Notes: a model not told the origin generated them from the sequence alone. Shown: positions 1 to 8,759, counted from the first letter of the stretch. The stretch is 49,562 bases of DNA from an uncultured Bacilli bacterium (GCA_934091015.1 CAKOKM010000004.1:1-49562), one strand, 5' to 3'. Made by a program: numbers and translations.

Positions 1-195
1 GCTCCGTGGGATTATCTATATAATAATGAAATAATAATAACGCCAGGATATGAATTAGACGATAAACTACCATATTACAATAATATTGATATTAATGATA
101 TTTTAAAAATTCAATCAATAGATGAAATTCATGAAAAGATTAAATCAGTTAAAGATGCTAAAATGAAAGTATTAAAAAAAATTATAGATCGTTAG
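1..195 (+). CDS. C-terminal end of an unrecognised protein (partial)
   Basis: The window opens inside a reading frame that runs 64 codons without interruption to a TAG stop at 193-195. The piece is rich in Asp, Ile, Lys and Asn, with a short helical, charged C-terminus ending KVLKKIIDR. I do not recognise a family and no motif is visible. Its last codons form the left arm of a hairpin that probably terminates both this gene and the convergent gatB. Frame and stop are clear; the function is unknown. Confidence 0.6.
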   Translation, partial: APWDYLYNNEIIITPGYELDDKLPYYNNIDINDILKIQSIDEIHEKIKSVKDAKMKVLKKIIDR

Positions 196-207
196 TCTAT
201 AATTTTT
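176..207. terminator. Bidirectional intrinsic terminator
   Basis: An inverted repeat with arms ATTATAGA (181-188) and TCTATAAT (196-203), extended by a run of A on the left and T on the right, surrounds a 7-base loop. It lies exactly between the convergent ends of the upstream plus-strand gene and gatB. U-runs result in either direction, so it can serve both transcripts. Confidence 0.7.
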
Positions 208-1642
208 ATTTTAATTTATCTTTTAATATTTCATTAACTTTAACTGGATTTGCTTTTCCTTTAGTTTCTTTCATAACTTGTCCAACAAAGAATCCAAATA
301 AATTTGTTTTACCATTATGATAATCTTCTATTTGTTTTTGACTATTTGCTAAAATATTATCTACAATTTTAATTAATTCACTATCATCAGATATTTGAAC
401 CATTCCTTCATCAACAATTATTTTTTCAGGTTCTTCTCTTCTATCTAAACATAAATTAAATAATTCTTTAGCTTGTTTAGAAGATATTTTATTCTCACTT
501 AAATTGCTAATAATAACACTTAATCTACTAGGCGTTACAAAACATTCATCTATTTCAATATTTTCTTTAGAGATATATCCTAATATAGTTGAAATAATCC
601 AGTTTGCTGCTGTTTTAGCATCAATTCCTAATTTAATACATTCTTCAAAATATAAAGCAATTTTCTTTTCTTTAACTAATATGTTTGCATCATAACTAGA
701 TAAATTATACTCACTCATATAATTGTTTTTACGTTCATAAGGAAGTTCTGGTATTGATTTAAAAATTTTTTCTTTCCATTCTTCATTTATTTTAATTTTA
801 GGAATATTTGGCTCCACAAAATATTTATAGTCAATAGCATCAACTTTAGAACGCATTCTAATTGTTGTACCAGTTGTATCATCAAATCTTCTTGTTTCTT
901 GTTCAATTTCATCTTGTTTTCCATTCTTAATTAAATCTAATTGTCTTTGAACTTCATAATTAATAGCATCCCTAACCCCACTAAATGAATTAACATTTTT
1001 AATCTCAACTTTAGTTCCAAGTTCATCCGTATTACTTAAAGAAATATTTACATCACATCTAACTTGTCCTTTTTTAGAGTCAGCATCAGATATTTCTGTA
1101 TATTGATAAATACTTCTCATATATTCTAAGAAAGTAATAACATCGTTTACATCATGAAAGCAAGGAGTTGTAACAAGTTCTAAAAGAGGTACTCCTGCTC
1201 TATTATAGTTAATTTTACTAGCCTTTTCTTCATGTGTCATCTGAGCTGAATCTTCTTCTAAATGAATATTATCAATTCCTACTTTAAATATACTTCCATC
1301 TGCTCTTTCAATATCAATAAATCCATCATATCCAATTGGAGCAGGTATTGTATTTTGAGTTATCTGATATCCCTTAGGTAAATCAGGATAGTAATAATTC
1401 TTTCTTTCAAAATATAAATATTCTGGTTGTTTACAATTAAGAATCTTACTCATCATTAGTCCCATTTCAACACATCTTTTATTTACCACAGGAAGAGTTC
1501 CAGGAAAGGCCATATCAACTGGTCTAACATTTATATTAGGAGTATCAGAATAACCATTCTTAGCACTTGAAAATACTTTACTATTAGTTTTAGAAACCTC
1601 ACAATGCATCTCAATTCCAATAGTTAATTTATAATCATTCAT
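206..1642 (-). CDS. gatB: Asp-tRNA(Asn)/Glu-tRNA(Gln) amidotransferase subunit B
   Basis: GatB is the tRNA-binding and kinase-like subunit of GatCAB. It activates the misacylated Glu- or Asp-tRNA with ATP so that ammonia from GatA can convert it to Gln- or Asn-tRNA. The 478-residue length is standard. The N-terminus has the family's GIEMHCEV and later YYYPDLPKGYQITQ signatures, followed by the helical domain and the C-terminal YqeY-like tail (FFVGQVMKETKGKANPVKVN). The start overlaps the end of gatA by 8 bases and has the ribosome binding site AAGGAGGT inside gatA, so translation is probably coupled. It is the last gene of the hisS-to-gatB run. Confidence 0.97.
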   Translation of the reverse strand: MNDYKLTIGIEMHCEVSKTNSKVFSSAKNGYSDTPNINVRPVDMAFPGTLPVVNKRCVEMGLMMSKILNCKQPEYLYFERKNYYYPDLPKGYQITQNTIPAPIGYDGFIDIERADGSIFKVGIDNIHLEEDSAQMTHEEKASKINYNRAGVPLLELVTTPCFHDVNDVITFLEYMRSIYQYTEISDADSKKGQVRCDVNISLSNTDELGTKVEIKNVNSFSGVRDAINYEVQRQLDLIKNGKQDEIEQETRRFDDTTGTTIRMRSKVDAIDYKYFVEPNIPKIKINEEWKEKIFKSIPELPYERKNNYMSEYNLSSYDANILVKEKKIALYFEECIKLGIDAKTAANWIISTILGYISKENIEIDECFVTPSRLSVIISNLSENKISSKQAKELFNLCLDRREEPEKIIVDEGMVQISDDSELIKIVDNILANSQKQIEDYHNGKTNLFGFFVGQVMKETKGKANPVKVNEILKDKLK

Positions 1643-3095
1643 GATTTACCTCCTTAGCGATTTGATTTTTATAAGGCATAACACTTTCTAAAGCATAAGC
1701 AATATTTAAAACATTTTGATCATCGTAACAATTACCAGTTATATTTACTCCAACCGGCAAATTATCAATAAATCCATCTGGAATAGTTATTGATGGGAAT
1801 CCGCCAAAATTACCGACTTGTAAAAACTCATCAAGTACTGAAGTATTTTCATCAATCATATCTAAAGATCCATCAATATGTTTAGCAACACCTACTCCAA
1901 CCGGCATAATCATTGCATCATACTCTTTAAAATAATTCTTCATTATATCAACAATTAATCTTCTAACTCTTTGAGCATTAATAAAATATCTCTCTTGATT
2001 TTCTTTTTGTAAAACATAAGATCCAATTATAAATCTACGTTTAATTAAAGAAGAAAAGTTCTTAGTACGATAATTCTTCATCATTTCAATGTAATTTTTA
2101 CCATCTTCTCTAGGTCCAAAAATAAATCCTGTTAAATTAGACATATTACTTGTTGCTTCAGCGCATGATAACACGACATAAACTGATGGTAATGCATTAA
2201 GTATCTTTTTATCAATAGATACACCTGTAACACTTGCACCTATTTCTTCTAATTTTTTAATTGTTTCATGATATATTTTTAAATGTTTTTTAAGTTCATC
2301 GTTCATATTAGGATAATTTTCTTCATCAATTAATTCCTTAATATAAAATAATTTTTTGCCTTTAATATCTTTATCTAAATTGTCATATAAATGCATATTT
2401 GTTGAATCAAATGAAGTCATATCATTTTCATCAATACCTTTCATATTATCTGTAACAATTGCTGCATCTTCAACACATCTAGTTAAAACTCCACATGTAT
2501 CTAAACTAGATGCAAAAGGAAATAATCCATATCTAGAAATCATTCCATAAGTAGGTTTATATCCAATAATTCCGCAATAAGCTGCTGGTTTACGAATTGA
2601 ATCACCAGTATCTGATCCTAATGCATAAGGATAAACTCCTGCAGCCACCGCGCAAGCAGATCCTGCAGATGATCCCGCACACATTCTAGTTCTATCCCAC
2701 GGATTTAATACTGTGCCAGTATGACAAGTTGTTCCTGTTCCACCCATTCCAAATTCATCAAGAGCTGTTTTATTAGTTGGAATAGCACCTGCTTTATACA
2801 AATTGCTTACAGCAGTAGCATCAAAAAACGGAACATAATCTTTTAAAGTATTAGATGAACCAGTTGATAATATTCCTTTAGTTGAATAATTATCTTTAAT
2901 TCCAAAAGGTATACCAGAAAGTAAATTATCGGTTACATTACCACCTTTAGCATCATTTAAAATAGTTACAAAAGCATTATACTTATCTTCTACCACATGA
3001 GACAATTTAATAGATTCCTTAACAAGTTCATCACTAGTAACTTTACCACTTATTAAATCCTCATGTAATTCTTTAATAGTTTTATTAAGCATCAT
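1635..3095 (-). CDS. gatA: Asp-tRNA(Asn)/Glu-tRNA(Gln) amidotransferase subunit A
   Basis: This is an amidase-signature family protein of 486 residues, the glutaminase subunit of GatCAB. It releases ammonia from glutamine, which is channelled to GatB. The amidase signature is present: a Lys in GIPFGIKDNY, then a glycine/serine-rich segment with GSSAGSACAVAAG and GSDTGDSIRKPA, giving the Ser-Ser-Lys triad. The gene starts one base after the gatC stop with two consecutive ATG codons, and a GGTGG sequence lies upstream. The C-terminus overlaps gatB. Order C-A-B is the usual one in Firmicutes. Confidence 0.97.
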   Translation of the reverse strand: MMLNKTIKELHEDLISGKVTSDELVKESIKLSHVVEDKYNAFVTILNDAKGGNVTDNLLSGIPFGIKDNYSTKGILSTGSSNTLKDYVPFFDATAVSNLYKAGAIPTNKTALDEFGMGGTGTTCHTGTVLNPWDRTRMCAGSSAGSACAVAAGVYPYALGSDTGDSIRKPAAYCGIIGYKPTYGMISRYGLFPFASSLDTCGVLTRCVEDAAIVTDNMKGIDENDMTSFDSTNMHLYDNLDKDIKGKKLFYIKELIDEENYPNMNDELKKHLKIYHETIKKLEEIGASVTGVSIDKKILNALPSVYVVLSCAEATSNMSNLTGFIFGPREDGKNYIEMMKNYRTKNFSSLIKRRFIIGSYVLQKENQERYFINAQRVRRLIVDIMKNYFKEYDAMIMPVGVGVAKHIDGSLDMIDENTSVLDEFLQVGNFGGFPSITIPDGFIDNLPVGVNITGNCYDDQNVLNIAYALESVMPYKNQIAKEVNHE

Positions 3096-3386
3096 TTACA
3101 CCACCTTTGGAAGTACTACTGAAGCACCATCATTTAGATCAGAGTTAGCAAGTAATTCTTCTCTTGGAACAGACTCTTCAACTACATCTTCTCTTAATTC
3201 AGCATAAAAATTATCTAATGCATGAGTCATAGGTACAACCTCACTTATATTATTAATCTCATTTATTTTATTAATATTCTTATCAATAATTTCAAACTCA
3301 TCAAATACCATATCAGTTTCTTCATCAGTTAAACCAATCATCAGTAAATCAGCAAGTTTTCTTATTTTTTCTTTTGTAAAATCCAT
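3096..3386 (-). CDS. gatC: Asp-tRNA(Asn)/Glu-tRNA(Gln) amidotransferase subunit C
   Basis: This 96-residue protein matches GatC, the small belt-like subunit that wraps GatA and stabilises its contact with GatB. Typical features are KIRKLADLLMIGLTDEE near the N-terminus and, late in the chain, the MTHALDNFYAELREDVV segment (usually H..N..R.D). A good AAGGAGG site precedes the ATG. It sits 44 bases after aspS and directly before gatA, with no clear terminator, so it belongs to the same operon. Confidence 0.95.
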   Translation of the reverse strand: MDFTKEKIRKLADLLMIGLTDEETDMVFDEFEIIDKNINKINEINNISEVVPMTHALDNFYAELREDVVEESVPREELLANSDLNDGASVVLPKVV

Positions 3387-3430
3387 AATTCCTCCTTAAC
3401 TTAAAGAAAAAAGAATAAATATTCTTTCTC

Positions 3431-4720
3431 CTATGGATATAATCTATTAGGTCCTCTAAAGATAAATTGAGCATCTCTAATATGATCAAGTCCTAATAAC
3501 AATAAAGTTAATCTATCTACTCCAATTGCAAATCCGCCATGAGGTGGCATGCCATATTTAAAGAATTGCATGTAAAATTCAACATCTTTAGTTAAACCTT
3601 TTTCATCCGCATTACATCTTAAATGATCATATCTATGTTCTCTTTGTGATCCACTAGTTATTTCCATACCTCTCCATAATAAGTCATATCCTTGCGGAAC
3701 ATCATTTTCATCTCTCATATGATAGAAAGGTCTTTTGGCCTTATTATAATCAGTTATGAATAAGAATTCAGATCCATATTCTTCCATTGCAAATTTACAA
3801 GCTAACTTCTCAGTTTCCGCATTTAAATCTCCAATATCATGTTCCGGTATTTTATAACCATATCTTTTTTCTAATTCTTTATATAAATCAAACAATTTAA
3901 TTCTAGGAAATGACTTGTCAGGAACAATAACTTCTTGACCAAATCTAGACTTAATTATATCTCCAAAATTTTCTTTTAATTTACCTAAGGCATAAGTAAG
4001 CATTTCTTCTTCTAAATGCATAACATCTTCATATGAATTAATATAAGCAAATTCAAGGTCAAATGAAGTAAATTCAGTACAATGTCTATTAGTGTTAGAG
4101 TTCTCTGCTCTAAATGCTGGAGCAACTTCAAAAACTCTTTCTAAACCAGAAGCAATAGCCATTTGTTTATAAAATTGCGGACTTTGTGCCAAATAAGCTT
4201 TATCATTAAAATATTTAACTTCAAACACAGATGAACCAGATTCAGAAGCAGTACCAATAATCTTAGGAGTATGAATTTCAGTAAAATCATTTTTATATAA
4301 ATAATCTCTTAAATATTCAACAAAAGCACTTTGAATAGGCATAATATATTCTTTAGCATCACATCTTAAATCAATCCATCTATAATCTAACTTCTTATCA
4401 GGTAATGCGTTTTCTTCAATTGGATATGCATCAGCTAGTGATAAAATTTCTACACTTTCTGGTAAAAATTCCTTACCACCATCTTTAACATATTCACTCA
4501 TAACCATTTTACCAGTAAATGATACAAAAGAACCAGTTGTTAAAGTAGCGCAAACATTTGCAAGTTCTTCTTTAATTTTATCAACAGAAACTTGAATATA
4601 TCCAGTTCTATCTTTTAATTTAATAAAAATCATATATTTTGTATTTCTAATAGTTTTAATCATTCCTGAAATTTTAGCTAATTCATTTTCTTCTAAATTT
4701 TTTATTAATGTTCTTTCCAT
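3431..4720 (-). CDS. aspS: Aspartyl-tRNA synthetase, short archaeal-type
   Basis: This class II synthetase has 429 residues. It has an N-terminal OB-fold anticodon-binding domain (about residues 1-105) followed by the catalytic core with motif 2 (FRAENSNTNRHCTEF) and motif 3 (GGFAIGVDRLTLLLLGL). Standard bacterial AspRS is near 590 residues because of an inserted GAD domain; that insertion is absent. The short form with a C-terminal RGPNRLYP end resembles archaeal/eukaryotic AspRS. Such enzymes are either strict for tRNA-Asp or relaxed and also charge tRNA-Asn; the sequence alone does not settle this. Neighbours are asnS upstream and gatCAB downstream, so Asn-tRNA could be made directly or through transamidation. 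Confidence 0.93.
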   Translation of the reverse strand: MERTLIKNLEENELAKISGMIKTIRNTKYMIFIKLKDRTGYIQVSVDKIKEELANVCATLTTGSFVSFTGKMVMSEYVKDGGKEFLPESVEILSLADAYPIEENALPDKKLDYRWIDLRCDAKEYIMPIQSAFVEYLRDYLYKNDFTEIHTPKIIGTASESGSSVFEVKYFNDKAYLAQSPQFYKQMAIASGLERVFEVAPAFRAENSNTNRHCTEFTSFDLEFAYINSYEDVMHLEEEMLTYALGKLKENFGDIIKSRFGQEVIVPDKSFPRIKLFDLYKELEKRYGYKIPEHDIGDLNAETEKLACKFAMEEYGSEFLFITDYNKAKRPFYHMRDENDVPQGYDLLWRGMEITSGSQREHRYDHLRCNADEKGLTKDVEFYMQFFKYGMPPHGGFAIGVDRLTLLLLGLDHIRDAQFIFRGPNRLYP

Positions 4721-4738
4721 AAATAATCCTTTCTAAAA

Positions 4739-6103
4739 TTAAAATTCACAGTTACCCGGTGTTCTTGGGTAAGGAATAACATCACGAATATTATCAATAC
4801 CTGTTATATAAATAAGTAATCTTTCAAATCCCATACCAAATCCAGAATGTACACAAGTACCATATTTTCTTAAATCTAAGTACCAAGAAAGTTCTTCTTT
4901 ATTCATTCCAAGTTCATCCATACGTTTTACTAGCTTTTCATAGCTTTCTTCTCTTTGAGATCCACCCATAAGCTCACCAGCACCTGGTACTTCTAAATCA
5001 ACAGCAGCAACTGTTTCTCCATCTTCATTTTGTTTCATATAAAATGCTTTAATATCTTTTGGCCAATTCTTAATAAATACAGGTCCATTAAAGTATTCTG
5101 TAATATATTTTTCATGTTCTTTAGCAATATCTTCACCATATTCTGGCTCAAATTCCCACTTAACATCAGCGTTCTTTAAAATAGTAATAACATCTTTATG
5201 ATCAATTCTTGTAAATTTACTATTAACTAATCTAGTTAACTTATCTATTAATCCTTTTTCTACAAATTGATCTAAAAATTTCATTTCATCTTTCGCATTT
5301 TCTAATACATAACTAACAACATATTTAAGCATATCTTCCATTATGTCCATATCGCCTTCTAAATCACAGAAGGAAATTTCCGGCTCAATCATCCAGAACT
5401 CAGAAGCATGAACTTTCGTATTTGAGTTTTCTGCTCTAAAAGTAGGACCAAAAGTATAAGTTTTCTTAAACGCAGTTGCAAATGTTTCAGCCTCTAATTG
5501 GCCACTAACAGTTAATCCCGTTGTTTTGCCATAAAAATCTTTTTCTGGTTCATATTTACCACTTGATGCTATACGATTTAAATCAAGAGTTGTAACTTGG
5601 AACATTTCTCCAGCTCCTTCACAATCAGAACTAGTTATAATTGGAGCATGAAAATATACATAATTACGATCTTGAAAATATTTATGAATTGCCATAGCAG
5701 CAACACTTCTTACTCTAAATACTGCATTAAAAGTATTAGTTCTAGCTCTTAAATGGCCAACTTCTCTTAAAAACTCTCTAGTATGTCTTTTAGCTTGAAT
5801 TGGATAAGTTTCATCAGCAAGGCCAAGAATTTTAATACTTTCTGCTTTAAGTTCAAAATCTTGGTTACCACTAGATTCAACAATAGTTCCTGTAACTTCT
5901 AAACTAGAGCCAACAAGAACTTTATTAATTTCTTCATAATTACTTAAACTAGTATCATAAACAACTTGTAAAGTATTAATAGTTGTTCCATCAGATAGTA
6001 CTATAAAAGCAAAATTTGAACTCTTTCTATGATTTCTAACCCATCCTGAAATTGTAACCTTTTTTCCAATATAACTTTCTTTAAATAAATCTTTTATATC
6101 CAT
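4739..6103 (-). CDS. asnS: Asparaginyl-tRNA synthetase
   Basis: This class II synthetase charges tRNA-Asn. An N-terminal OB-fold (GWVRNHRKS...) is followed by the core with motif 1 around YFQDRNYVYFHAPIITSSDCEGAG, motif 2 (FRAENSNTKVHASEFWMIEPE) and motif 3 (GFGMGFERLLIYITGI), ending IPYPRTPGNCEF as in other AsnRS. Translation could begin at a GTG three codons upstream (6112), but AGGAG is placed correctly only for the ATG at 6101-6103, giving 454 residues. It lies between hisS (13 bases away) and aspS (18 bases). Confidence 0.96.
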   Translation of the reverse strand: MDIKDLFKESYIGKKVTISGWVRNHRKSSNFAFIVLSDGTTINTLQVVYDTSLSNYEEINKVLVGSSLEVTGTIVESSGNQDFELKAESIKILGLADETYPIQAKRHTREFLREVGHLRARTNTFNAVFRVRSVAAMAIHKYFQDRNYVYFHAPIITSSDCEGAGEMFQVTTLDLNRIASSGKYEPEKDFYGKTTGLTVSGQLEAETFATAFKKTYTFGPTFRAENSNTKVHASEFWMIEPEISFCDLEGDMDIMEDMLKYVVSYVLENAKDEMKFLDQFVEKGLIDKLTRLVNSKFTRIDHKDVITILKNADVKWEFEPEYGEDIAKEHEKYITEYFNGPVFIKNWPKDIKAFYMKQNEDGETVAAVDLEVPGAGELMGGSQREESYEKLVKRMDELGMNKEELSWYLDLRKYGTCVHSGFGMGFERLLIYITGIDNIRDVIPYPRTPGNCEF

Positions 6104-6116
6104 AATTAACACTCTC

Positions 6117-7376
6117 CTATAATTTCATATCTAAATAATCAGATAAATCATTAATATTTACTTTTTCTTCTTCTTTAGTAACATTGTCCTTAACATTTAC
6201 CATCATATCTTCTAAATCTTTATCATTTAATATAACTAAATATTTTGCATTAAATCTATCAGCTGCTTTAAATTGTCCCTTTAATCCTTTTCCTAAATAA
6301 TCCATCTCAGTTGTAAATCCATTTAATCTTAAGTTTTGAGCAATATATAAAGCCGTATCTTTTTCAGTATCAGAAACATACATAATATATACATCAACAT
6401 CATTATTAACAGGAATATTTACATGAGCCATATCTAAGCACATCATTAATCGATCAAAACCAATCGCAAAACCAACAGCTGGAACACATGGCCCATCCAA
6501 GCTTTCTACTAAATTATTGTATCTTCCGCCACCACCAATTGCTAGTGTATCAATTCCATCAATGTTTACATTAATTTCAAATACTACATGATTATAATAA
6601 TCAAGTCCTCTGACTAGATTAGTGTTTTCCTCATAATTTATTTCTAATAAATCAAGTTCTTCTTTTAATTTATTATATCTATTTAAACTTTCTTCATTTA
6701 AATAATCAGCTATCTTAGGAGCATTCTTAATTATATCTTTATCTCCATCAACCTTACAATCAAGTATTCTTAAAGGATTAGTTTCAAATCTTCTTTGACA
6801 ATCTTCACATAAATCTTTAATATGAGGTTTTAAATAATTAGTTAAAGCATCATGATATTTTTCTCTTGATTTTCTATCTCCTAAAGTATTTATTTTAATA
6901 ACTGCATCAAGTCCTAATAAATTGAAGATATTATAGCATAAAGAAATAATCTCAACATCACTAGCAATATCATCTGATCCAATCATTTCTACACCAAACT
7001 GTGTAAACTCTCTATTTCTTCCTGATTGTGGTCTTTCATAACGATACATCTTCTCATTATAATAAACTTTAACTGGTTCAGTCATATTACCATATAACTT
7101 ATTTTCAATAAACCATCTAACAATTCCCGCAGTTCCTTCTGGTCTTAAAGTTAAATTTCTATCTCCTCTATCTTTAAAATCATAAGTTTCTTTACTAACT
7201 AAATCACTAGTTTCTCCAGCACTTCTATGAAATAAACTTGAATCTTCAAATACTGGAGTCTCTACATTAACAAAATTATATTTAGAGCATATATCTCTTA
7301 ATATTTCATTAACATACTCTCTTTTTTTGGCATCTAATCCATAAATATCATAAGTACCTTTTTGTTTTGTTATCAT
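6117..7376 (-). CDS. hisS: Histidyl-tRNA synthetase
   Basis: This is HisRS, a class II synthetase of 419 residues, which is the standard length. The start TKQKGTYDIYG, motif 2 region with MYRYERPQSGRNREFTQFG, and the HisA/HisB-type motifs LVRGLDYYNHVVFE and GGGRYNNLVE are diagnostic. A C-terminal anticodon-binding domain covers about residues 325-419. An AGAGG site precedes the ATG. It is the first gene of a six-gene operon (hisS-asnS-aspS-gatC-gatA-gatB) controlled by the T-box leader immediately upstream. Confidence 0.97.
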   Translation of the reverse strand: MITKQKGTYDIYGLDAKKREYVNEILRDICSKYNFVNVETPVFEDSSLFHRSAGETSDLVSKETYDFKDRGDRNLTLRPEGTAGIVRWFIENKLYGNMTEPVKVYYNEKMYRYERPQSGRNREFTQFGVEMIGSDDIASDVEIISLCYNIFNLLGLDAVIKINTLGDRKSREKYHDALTNYLKPHIKDLCEDCQRRFETNPLRILDCKVDGDKDIIKNAPKIADYLNEESLNRYNKLKEELDLLEINYEENTNLVRGLDYYNHVVFEINVNIDGIDTLAIGGGGRYNNLVESLDGPCVPAVGFAIGFDRLMMCLDMAHVNIPVNNDVDVYIMYVSDTEKDTALYIAQNLRLNGFTTEMDYLGKGLKGQFKAADRFNAKYLVILNDKDLEDMMVNVKDNVTKEEEKVNINDLSDYLDMKL

Positions 7377-7389
7377 TATATTCCTCTTT

Positions 7390-7605
7390 CTATAAATAAA
7401 AACAAGTAAAATAATAGCATAAGGGCGAATATATCCGCTGTGCCACCTTATTTCACTTGTTTAAAAGCCTTATTAAACTTGTAACGTAGTTTATCCCGAT
7501 TGTCATTAATTAAGAATGTCTCACATTTATCCATATTTAAGTATTTTCACCAAACAACTCTCTCTAACAAATAATTACAATAAATGATTTTTCTTTAACA
7601 ATATA
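7390..7605 (-). promoter_or_regulatory. T-box riboswitch controlling the hisS-to-gatB operon
   Basis: Read on the minus strand, the leader contains a near-consensus T-box AAGGTGGCACAGCGG (7449 down to 7435) within a terminator whose outer arms are ACAAGT (from 7460) and ACTTGT (to 7402), followed by a U-run and then the hisS start. Upstream lies the AGAGAG/GGTG apical motif of Stem I (about 7565-7547). The bulge reads UGGC, so the base facing the tRNA discriminator is C, which pairs with G73. That fits tRNA-Asp or tRNA-Asn, not tRNA-His (C73). GAC triplets followed by A at 7504-7502 and 7520-7518 are specifier candidates, which favours tRNA-Asp. The T-box identity is solid; the amino-acid assignment is inference. 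Confidence 0.85.
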
Positions 7606-7610
7606 CCTAT

Positions 7611-7640
7611 ATTTTACTTTATTTTTTACTATAAAGTCAA
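7611..7640 (-). promoter_or_regulatory. Promoter of the hisS T-box operon
   Basis: On the minus strand a -35 TTGACT (7640-7635) is separated by 18 bases from a -10 TAAAAT (7616-7611). It would start transcription near 7604, just ahead of the T-box Stem I. Confidence 0.55.
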
Positions 7641-7706
7641 ACTAAATTATCAGTCAAACCAAAAAATTAACTTCTCTCTTCAATAATAAAAAGATTAAAA
7701 TAAATT

Positions 7707-8447
7707 TTAGCATTTGCTAACATCAATTAATGATTTGATTTTTGCTCTAAAATTATCTTTAGATTCAAATAAAGGTATATAAAATTTAGCATTTTCTAAA
7801 AAAGCGCCTTCTGTATTTACACCATCAAGTGGTGCAATAAACTCTACATCAGAACATATAGCACCTATTAATGATTTATTACGCACCTTTTGTGGATTTA
7901 TTTTTGTTCCTTTACTTCCAGTAAAATTCGTGTAATCAACAGCAACATCATCAAATGAACCAATGAACTCTACATCTGTACATATCGTACGGAATAATGT
8001 TTTCCAAAGTACGGTTTGAGGATTAATTATCGCACCCTTGCTTCCTTCAAAACATACATATTGTACACTAACTTCGTCAAAATTCCCAACAAATGTAACT
8101 CCCTGACAAACACAATTATATAATGATTTCTCATACAAAGTTTGAGGATTAATATTTACATTTTGAAGTTTGGAAAAATCAAAACCATTAGTATTAAAAT
8201 CTTCAAATGAAAAATTACTAAAATCGATTTTTTCTAATATATCCATTGGTATATTTGGTGCAAAAACCTTACCTCTTATTTCTTTATGTGCTCGACCATC
8301 TTCTATATAAGTCTCAATTTTTGGAATAAAAAATATTTGTTCTATAACCTCTTTATCAATATTTAATCTTATTAATGACTGACCATTATAATTTTGCACT
8401 TCCTCAATCAAAATTTTTCTTAATTCATCATATTTAACTACTTCCAT
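7707..8447 (-). CDS. Repeat protein of unknown function (about 43-residue repeats)
   Basis: I do not recognise a named family for this 246-residue protein. The C-terminal half holds three consecutive units of about 43 residues, each opening with INPQ and then a pattern K-S/T-L, a Cys, V-x-F, F/L-D-x-V and ending GSKG or similar (starting near residues 100, 142 and 184). A stretch before them (FSNFSFEDFNTNGFDF) looks like pentapeptide repeats, so a right-handed beta-helix is plausible. No signal peptide is seen, so it is probably cytoplasmic. It lies alone between the hisS leader and a toxin-antitoxin-like cassette. AAAGGA precedes the ATG. Confidence 0.7.
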   Translation of the reverse strand: MEVVKYDELRKILIEEVQNYNGQSLIRLNIDKEVIEQIFFIPKIETYIEDGRAHKEIRGKVFAPNIPMDILEKIDFSNFSFEDFNTNGFDFSKLQNVNINPQTLYEKSLYNCVCQGVTFVGNFDEVSVQYVCFEGSKGAIINPQTVLWKTLFRTICTDVEFIGSFDDVAVDYTNFTGSKGTKINPQKVRNKSLIGAICSDVEFIAPLDGVNTEGAFLENAKFYIPLFESKDNFRAKIKSLIDVSKC

Positions 8448-8550
8448 AAAAATAAATTCCTTTCTTATTTAATATTATCAAGTATTTAGACATAATTAAT
8501 TTTTTTACTAGTATTAAGCAATTTTCTTCGGGTGACATTGTTTCTATAAA

Positions 8551-8601
8551 ATGTTTATGGACATCTTATTAATAACGCTGACCTTTATTTCTTTGAAATA
8601 G
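8551..8601 (+). pseudogene. Possible relic of a type I toxin peptide (cassette 1)
   Basis: A 16-codon frame beginning MFMDILLITLTF lies where the toxin peptide lies in the two intact cassettes of this window, upstream of a recognisable antisense RNA gene. It is hydrophobic but lacks a nearby ribosome binding site, the masking hairpin, and the basic ends seen in the other two. The preceding stretch around 8515-8540 (TAAGCAATTTTCTTCGGGTG) only loosely resembles their 5' repeat. It is probably a decayed toxin gene, or not a gene at all. Confidence 0.25.
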
Positions 8602-8611
8602 ACAAATTATA

Positions 8612-8724
8612 AATAAAAATGGCACTCATTTGCAAAGATAAGTGCATACAACAATTTTTTGAGTAGACATTCAAACTTAGTAAACTAAATGTTTCCTTTT
8701 TTATTTTATGCAAGTTTTCTTGCT
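8612..8724 (-). ncRNA. Antisense RNA of type I toxin-antitoxin-like cassette 1
   Basis: The minus strand carries a promoter TTGAAT (8759-8754), 17 bases, TAATAT (8736-8731), giving a start near 8724. The predicted RNA opens with a small hairpin (AGCAAG/CTTGC), then AAAATAAAAAAGG and a repeat also present in cassettes 2 and 3, and ends at a terminator whose arms are GCACT/AGTGC (8622-8645) followed by a U-run to about 8612. The layout equals that of the antisense RNAs at 11357-11466 and 48191-48323. Here the partner toxin seems degraded, so this may be an orphan antitoxin. Confidence 0.55.
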
Positions 8725-8730
8725 AAATAC

Positions 8731-8759
8731 ATATTATCATAAAACATGGCTCAATTCAA
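8731..8759 (-). promoter_or_regulatory. Promoter of antisense RNA 1
   Basis: The -35 is TTGAAT, the spacer 17 bases and the -10 TAATAT on the minus strand. The same spacing relative to the conserved 5' hairpin is found in both other cassettes. Confidence 0.6.
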
